A stretch of DNA of 64,000 nt, from positions 62,001 to 126,000 of the forward strand of contig NZ_JAQIPB010000009.1 in the NCBI RefSeq assembly GCF_028023875.1, written 5' to 3'. Shown here piece after piece: positions 60,261 to 64,000 of the stretch (its first letter is position 1; each line of letters starts with the position of its first letter). The DNA comes from Xenophilus arseniciresistens (GTDB lineage: Bacteria; Pseudomonadota; Gammaproteobacteria; Burkholderiales; Burkholderiaceae_C). Below the pieces are notes generated by a model, which was given only the letters and a program-made list of their open reading frames with translations, ran no database searches and was not told where the DNA came from. The position numbers and the translations under genes are program-made.

Positions 60261-61256
60261 TCAGCGTGCGCGCGCCGGGTGTTTGAGCTCGGTGCGCAGC
60301 TCGCCCGGGGTCACGCCGAAGCGGCGCTTGAAGCGGCGGGAGAAATGCGCGGGGTCGTTGAAGCCGGCCTCGTAGGCCAGTGCCTGGATCGGCACGCGCC
60401 TGCGGCGCGGATCGCTCAGCAGGCGGCGCGCCAGCTCCAGGCGCTCTTCAAAGATCGTTTGCTCCACGCCCATGTCGAAGCCGCGGAACACCTCGTGCAG
60501 ATAGCCCATGGAGATGCCGCAGGCCTGGGCCACGCGCGCGGGGCTCAGGTCCGGGTCGGCGGCCTGGGCGCGGATGTGCTGCAAGGCCCGCTGGCGATGG
60601 CCGGCGCGCATGGCGGACTCGGAGGACTCGCACGGGCTGGCTGCGGCGCTGCCGCTGCCCAGAAAGAGCGCCAGCAGGTCCAGGAACTGATCGGACAGCG
60701 TGCACACCTCGTCCGCCGACCAGTCCGCCGCGCCCTGCGCCAGGTGCTTGGCGAAGGTGTGGATCAGACCCAGGCCGCCTGAGCTTCCGATGCATTCGGT
60801 CAGCGCGTAGAAATGCCGCAGGTCGCGCACGCGCTGGCGCAGCAGCCGACCCGGAAAGGCGATGGTGCGCGTCTTGTACGCGCTGGGCGGCTGGGTGCGG
60901 TAGGTGGCAGCGTGGTTGAACAGGTAGGCCTGCCCGCCCTGCAGCGTGAGCGCACGTCCGTCCCGCTCCACATGCAGGCTGCAGGAAGGCAAGGTGAGCG
61001 AAAGCGCGAACAGCTCCTGGTTCATCTTCGCCACGTCCACGGGACGCCGCCACAGTCGCATGCCGCTGTAGCGCAGGTCGTAGAAGAAGAAGGAGCCGCG
61101 CCGGATGGAGCTCAGTTCGCCCGAGAAGTCCTCGCCGGGAATCGGGTCGACGTGAATGGGTCCGCCGACGCTGGAAAGCGCCTGCTCCCAGGCTTCGATC
61201 CGGTCGCGCTCCGGAAGGGTTCGGGTATCGACAGCCAAGTGTTCCACGAAGGCCAT
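60261..61256 (-). CDS. AraC-family transcriptional regulator
   Basis: 331-residue activator. The N-terminal part (about 10-190) resembles the AraC-binding-like (FeaR/AraC_N-type) domain, and the C-terminal DNA-binding domain (about 230-325) has two helix-turn-helix units: ARVAQACGISMGYLHEVF and AYEAGFNDPAHFSRRFKRR with FGVTPGELR. The ATG at 61256 is preferred to a GTG eight codons upstream. It converges with the acyl-CoA synthetase gene (10-bp gap) and may regulate it together with the LivJ gene, though control from a convergent position is only a guess. Confidence 0.92.
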   Translation of the reverse strand: MAFVEHLAVDTRTLPERDRIEAWEQALSSVGGPIHVDPIPGEDFSGELSSIRRGSFFFYDLRYSGMRLWRRPVDVAKMNQELFALSLTLPSCSLHVERDGRALTLQGGQAYLFNHAATYRTQPPSAYKTRTIAFPGRLLRQRVRDLRHFYALTECIGSSGGLGLIHTFAKHLAQGAADWSADEVCTLSDQFLDLLALFLGSGSAAASPCESSESAMRAGHRQRALQHIRAQAADPDLSPARVAQACGISMGYLHEVFRGFDMGVEQTIFEERLELARRLLSDPRRRRVPIQALAYEAGFNDPAHFSRRFKRRFGVTPGELRTELKHPARAR

Positions 61257-61340
61257 TCTTGTCCCCGCCCCCAGGGTCACTCCCCCGCAGTTACCCCAGC
61301 TTGGGGCGGCGCGTGTCGCCCAGGTGCCTGCCGCAGCGCG

Positions 61341-64000
61341 TCAGCGCGTGGGGTTGAACAGCCGCCCCAGCGCATCGCCCGCCTTCTCGCGCCAGGAGCG
61401 CGACGCGCCCAGTTCGGCGTGTTCGCGCCGCAGTGCGGCCAGCAGCGTGTCGCCCAGCGTCCTGGGCGGCAGGGCCAGCAGCGCCTGGTAGGCGGCGAGG
61501 GCCGCGTCGCGCTGGCCCGCCTCGCGGTGGCCGCGGGCGATCTGCACCCGCAACTTCTCGAGCTGCTCGGCGAAGTCCGGATGGGTCTCGTGCGCGAGCT
61601 GCGCCAGAGCGCCCTCGCAGCCCGATGCCGCTTCGGCCGCACGCCCGGTGCGGCGCAGCAGCACGCCCAGGTTCACCGCGGCCTTGGCGGCGGGCAGGCG
61701 CACGGTCATCTCGGGCGCATGGAGAAAGCGCTCCAGCGTCTCGCGGTAGGCCGCCTCGGCCGCGGCGGCATCGCTGTCGGCCAGCGTGATGCCCTTGGCC
61801 TGCAGGGCACGGGCCACGCGCATGCGCAGGTCGGCCACGGTGGCGTCGCGCCAGCGCTCGATGATGCGGTCGTAGACCACCAGTTCCTCGTCGTGCCGCC
61901 CCAGCCGGTCGAGTTCGACCGCGCTGTTCGCCAGGGCCAGGGCCACGTCCTTCTCGGCGGTGATGTTGCTTTCGTGGCCGTAGCGCTCCACCACCTCGCC
62001 GTACACCGCCAGCGCCTGTTCGGCCTGCCCGAGCCGGCCCAGGCAGAAGCCCTTGTTCACCATCGCGTCCAGGCACAGGCGGCGCAGCTCGGGGTGGGCC
62101 GAGGCCACATGCGCGCCCAGGATGCCGTCGTACAGCTCGATGGCCTGGCGGTACTGCTTCGTGCCGTGGTGCGCGCGCGCCTGCTCGATGCGCGCCCACA
62201 GCGCGTCGCGCTGCTCCAGCGGCAGGTCTTCCACGGCGTCGCCGTATGACACCGCGGCGCCGCGGCGCTGCAGCCGGTTCAGGCAGGTCAGCCGGCTGGC
62301 GCTGAGCTTGGCCATCACCTCGCGCAGGCGCGGCTCGGTGCGCGCGCCAAAGCGCTCCAGCATGCGGTCGTAGACCGGCAGCGCATCTTCCTCGCGGCCC
62401 ATCAGCATCATCAGCAGATAGCCCAGGTTGAGCCCGGCGCTGGCCGTGCGAAAGACGATTTCCGGGTCCTCGTCGTCCAGGAAAAGGTCGATGCGCTGCT
62501 GGTTGCTGGCGCGGGCGGCCTCGTAGTGCAGGCGGTCGCGCTGGTGCACCGCCAGGTTGTAGAGCCTGTAGGCCAGCCGCTGGCGGATGCGCGGGCTGTC
62601 GTCCGCACCGAAGCGCTCGGCCATCACGGCCACGGTGCGGGCGCAGTGCGCTTCCGCGGGCGTGAGTTCGCCCACCTCGGCCGGCGGGTGCTCGCCATCA
62701 GCCACGGCACCAGGCGCGGGCGGGGCCTGCAGCGCCCACAGGTCGGCCCGGGTGTCCAGGTGCATCAGCTGCAGCCAGCGCTCGGGTTCTTCCTCGGCCG
62801 GCGCTTCTTCTTCGTCCGGCGTCTCGAGCAGCGCCAGCGCCTCGTCGAAGCGCCCGGCCTGGCCCAGCCAGTGGGCGCGGGTGCAGGCCAGCTCGCGCAG
62901 GGGGCGCTGCACGGCGGGCTGCGTGTCCTTGCCAAAGCGCTGCTGGGCGGCGTCCAGCGTGGCCAGGGCCTGCGGCGCCAGCCCCGCCGCGTGTTGCAGA
63001 TAGGCGATGTCGATCCACACCTGCAGCAGGGGGCTTTGCAGGGGCGCGGCCGGGTCGTCGCCGATGCGCTGCAGCACGGCCTGCCAGGCGGCGAGCTGCT
63101 CGGCCGGCGCGGCGGCCTGCTGCCGGATCCCGTCGCAGTGGGCGAGCAGCGCGTGGCGCCGGGTGGGCGCGTCCGGGTGCTCGCCGTAGTCGGCCCACAG
63201 GCGCTCGGTCAGGGCGCGGGCCTGCGCATCCAGCGCCTGCGCAGCCGCTGCGCCGCCGGCCTCGCGCATCCGGCGGGCCTGCTCGTGCAGCAGGTCGGCG
63301 TGCAGGCAGACGCATTGGCTCAGGCAGCGGTCGACCAGGGCCGGCCGCGGCGTGCGCGCCAGCGGGAAGCGCGCCTGCATCGCCTCGCAGGCCAGGCCCA
63401 GCTGTTCCTGCGCGGTGCTGCCCTCGGGCGCTTCGGGCTCTTCGCCGTGCCACCAGAGGATGGCGTCGAGCTGGGCGAGCGCCAGGGTCTCGAGGCTGCC
63501 CGGGTGCTCGGTGGCCGCCAGCCGCTCGACCAGCGAGCGCTGGATCGCCAGCGCCTCGGGCCAGCGCTCCAGCGAGGCCAGCAGGCGCATCTGCGCCAGC
63601 CGCCCGTCGGCCGCCGCCTCGCGCACCTCGTCATGGGGCGATGCGCCGCCATCACGCCACAGCGCTTCCCAGGCCGCCAGCGCCTCCTCGGGGTCGTCCA
63701 GCTCGGCCAGCAGCGCGGCCTGGCGCAGGCGCAACTGCGCCACCAGGGTGCGGGTGGCGGGCCAGTCGTCGTCGGCAAAGCGCGTGGCGAGGCGGTGCGC
63801 GTGCCGCACCATGTCCACCTTGGCAAAGGTGGCGCCATGGTGGGCGCGCAGATTCACCTCCGCCAGGCCGGCGCGGGCCAGCCACTGGCGCACCGGCAGG
63901 GCCTCGGCGTGCTCGAAGCGCTGCTGCACCTGCGCCAGCACCGCCAGCGCGGCCTCGATGTCGCCCGTGCCGGACAAAGCCCGGCCCTTGGCGACCAGCG
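61341..64000 (-). CDS. Large repeat-helical (TPR-like) protein, partial at right edge
   Basis: At least 886 codons; the frame is still open at the window edge (LVAKGRALSGTGDIEAALAVLAQ), so the true start lies to the right and an internal TTG is not the start. The protein is a series of helical repeats rich in Ala, Leu, Glu and Arg, with TPR-like lines such as GRHDEELVVYDRIIERW, GQAEQALAVYGEVVERYG and GREEDALPVYDRMLERFG. There is no catalytic motif. Such proteins serve as scaffolds for protein complexes. It lies 84 bp from the AraC gene on the same strand. Confidence 0.82.
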   Translation of the reverse strand, partial: LVAKGRALSGTGDIEAALAVLAQVQQRFEHAEALPVRQWLARAGLAEVNLRAHHGATFAKVDMVRHAHRLATRFADDDWPATRTLVAQLRLRQAALLAELDDPEEALAAWEALWRDGGASPHDEVREAAADGRLAQMRLLASLERWPEALAIQRSLVERLAATEHPGSLETLALAQLDAILWWHGEEPEAPEGSTAQEQLGLACEAMQARFPLARTPRPALVDRCLSQCVCLHADLLHEQARRMREAGGAAAAQALDAQARALTERLWADYGEHPDAPTRRHALLAHCDGIRQQAAAPAEQLAAWQAVLQRIGDDPAAPLQSPLLQVWIDIAYLQHAAGLAPQALATLDAAQQRFGKDTQPAVQRPLRELACTRAHWLGQAGRFDEALALLETPDEEEAPAEEEPERWLQLMHLDTRADLWALQAPPAPGAVADGEHPPAEVGELTPAEAHCARTVAVMAERFGADDSPRIRQRLAYRLYNLAVHQRDRLHYEAARASNQQRIDLFLDDEDPEIVFRTASAGLNLGYLLMMLMGREEDALPVYDRMLERFGARTEPRLREVMAKLSASRLTCLNRLQRRGAAVSYGDAVEDLPLEQRDALWARIEQARAHHGTKQYRQAIELYDGILGAHVASAHPELRRLCLDAMVNKGFCLGRLGQAEQALAVYGEVVERYGHESNITAEKDVALALANSAVELDRLGRHDEELVVYDRIIERWRDATVADLRMRVARALQAKGITLADSDAAAAEAAYRETLERFLHAPEMTVRLPAAKAAVNLGVLLRRTGRAAEAASGCEGALAQLAHETHPDFAEQLEKLRVQIARGHREAGQRDAALAAYQALLALPPRTLGDTLLAALRREHAELGASRSWREKAGDALGRLFNPTR

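Overview
The window is GC-rich throughout and densely packed with genes. Gene content and order (mreBCD-mrdA divergent from gatCAB, pyrE, xth, YebC, an NMT1-type ABC system, a CysB-like regulator beside sulfonate-type genes) point to a Betaproteobacterium of the Burkholderiales, most likely family Comamonadaceae. This is inferred from protein style and synteny; no rRNA or tRNA gene was seen to confirm it. No transposase, integrase, CRISPR array or replication origin was recognised.

Layout. 1-5 kb: the 5' end of a periplasmic binding protein gene leaving the left edge, then the rod-shape operon mreB-mreC-mreD-mrdA (minus). 5-8.5 kb: gatC-gatA-gatB (plus), the amidotransferase that completes Gln-tRNA and/or Asn-tRNA. 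8.5-12.8 kb: a DUF4124 protein, pyrE and an lrgA-lrgB pair (minus), then xth and a YebC regulator (plus). 12.8-24 kb: a tight ten-gene minus-strand operon with a divergent LysR gene. It encodes a ring-opening amidohydrolase (cyanuric acid hydrolase/barbiturase family), a dihydroorotase-type cyclic amidohydrolase, a deaminase-type amidohydrolase, an isochorismatase-type cysteine hydrolase, an SDR, a DUF3830 protein and an NMT1/THI5-type ABC transporter with two paralogous binding proteins. It looks like an uptake and ring-opening route for an N-heterocycle (pyrimidine, barbiturate, triazine or hydantoin class). A perfect 19-bp palindrome sits in the divergent promoter.

24-34.4 kb: a metallo-beta-lactamase-fold hydrolase (plus), then an accessory block with a five-gene Type I restriction-modification operon (hsdM, hsdS, an AlbA_2/HATPase regulator, hsdR, a YgjP-type metallopeptidase). 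Six exact copies of a 10-bp repeat lie just before hsdR. 34.7-45 kb: a CysB/Cbl-like regulator and two divergent operons, each pairing a TauD-type dioxygenase with an ABC importer. One importer is CUT1 (carbohydrate) type, the other SsuABC/TauABC type. A gapless 45-bp motif shared by two promoters links the regulator to the second operon.

45-57 kb: a small exported protein, an M48 peptidase and an AmpG-type permease; a ketosynthase, chain-length-factor and flavin-halogenase trio resembling fragments of aryl-polyene/xanthomonadin clusters; a two-component system; arsR-arsC-arsB arsenic resistance; an O-antigen-ligase-type membrane protein. 57-64 kb: a LivJ-type binding protein behind a structured leader, an acyl-CoA synthetase, a convergent AraC regulator, and a large repeat-helical (TPR-like) protein that runs off the right edge.
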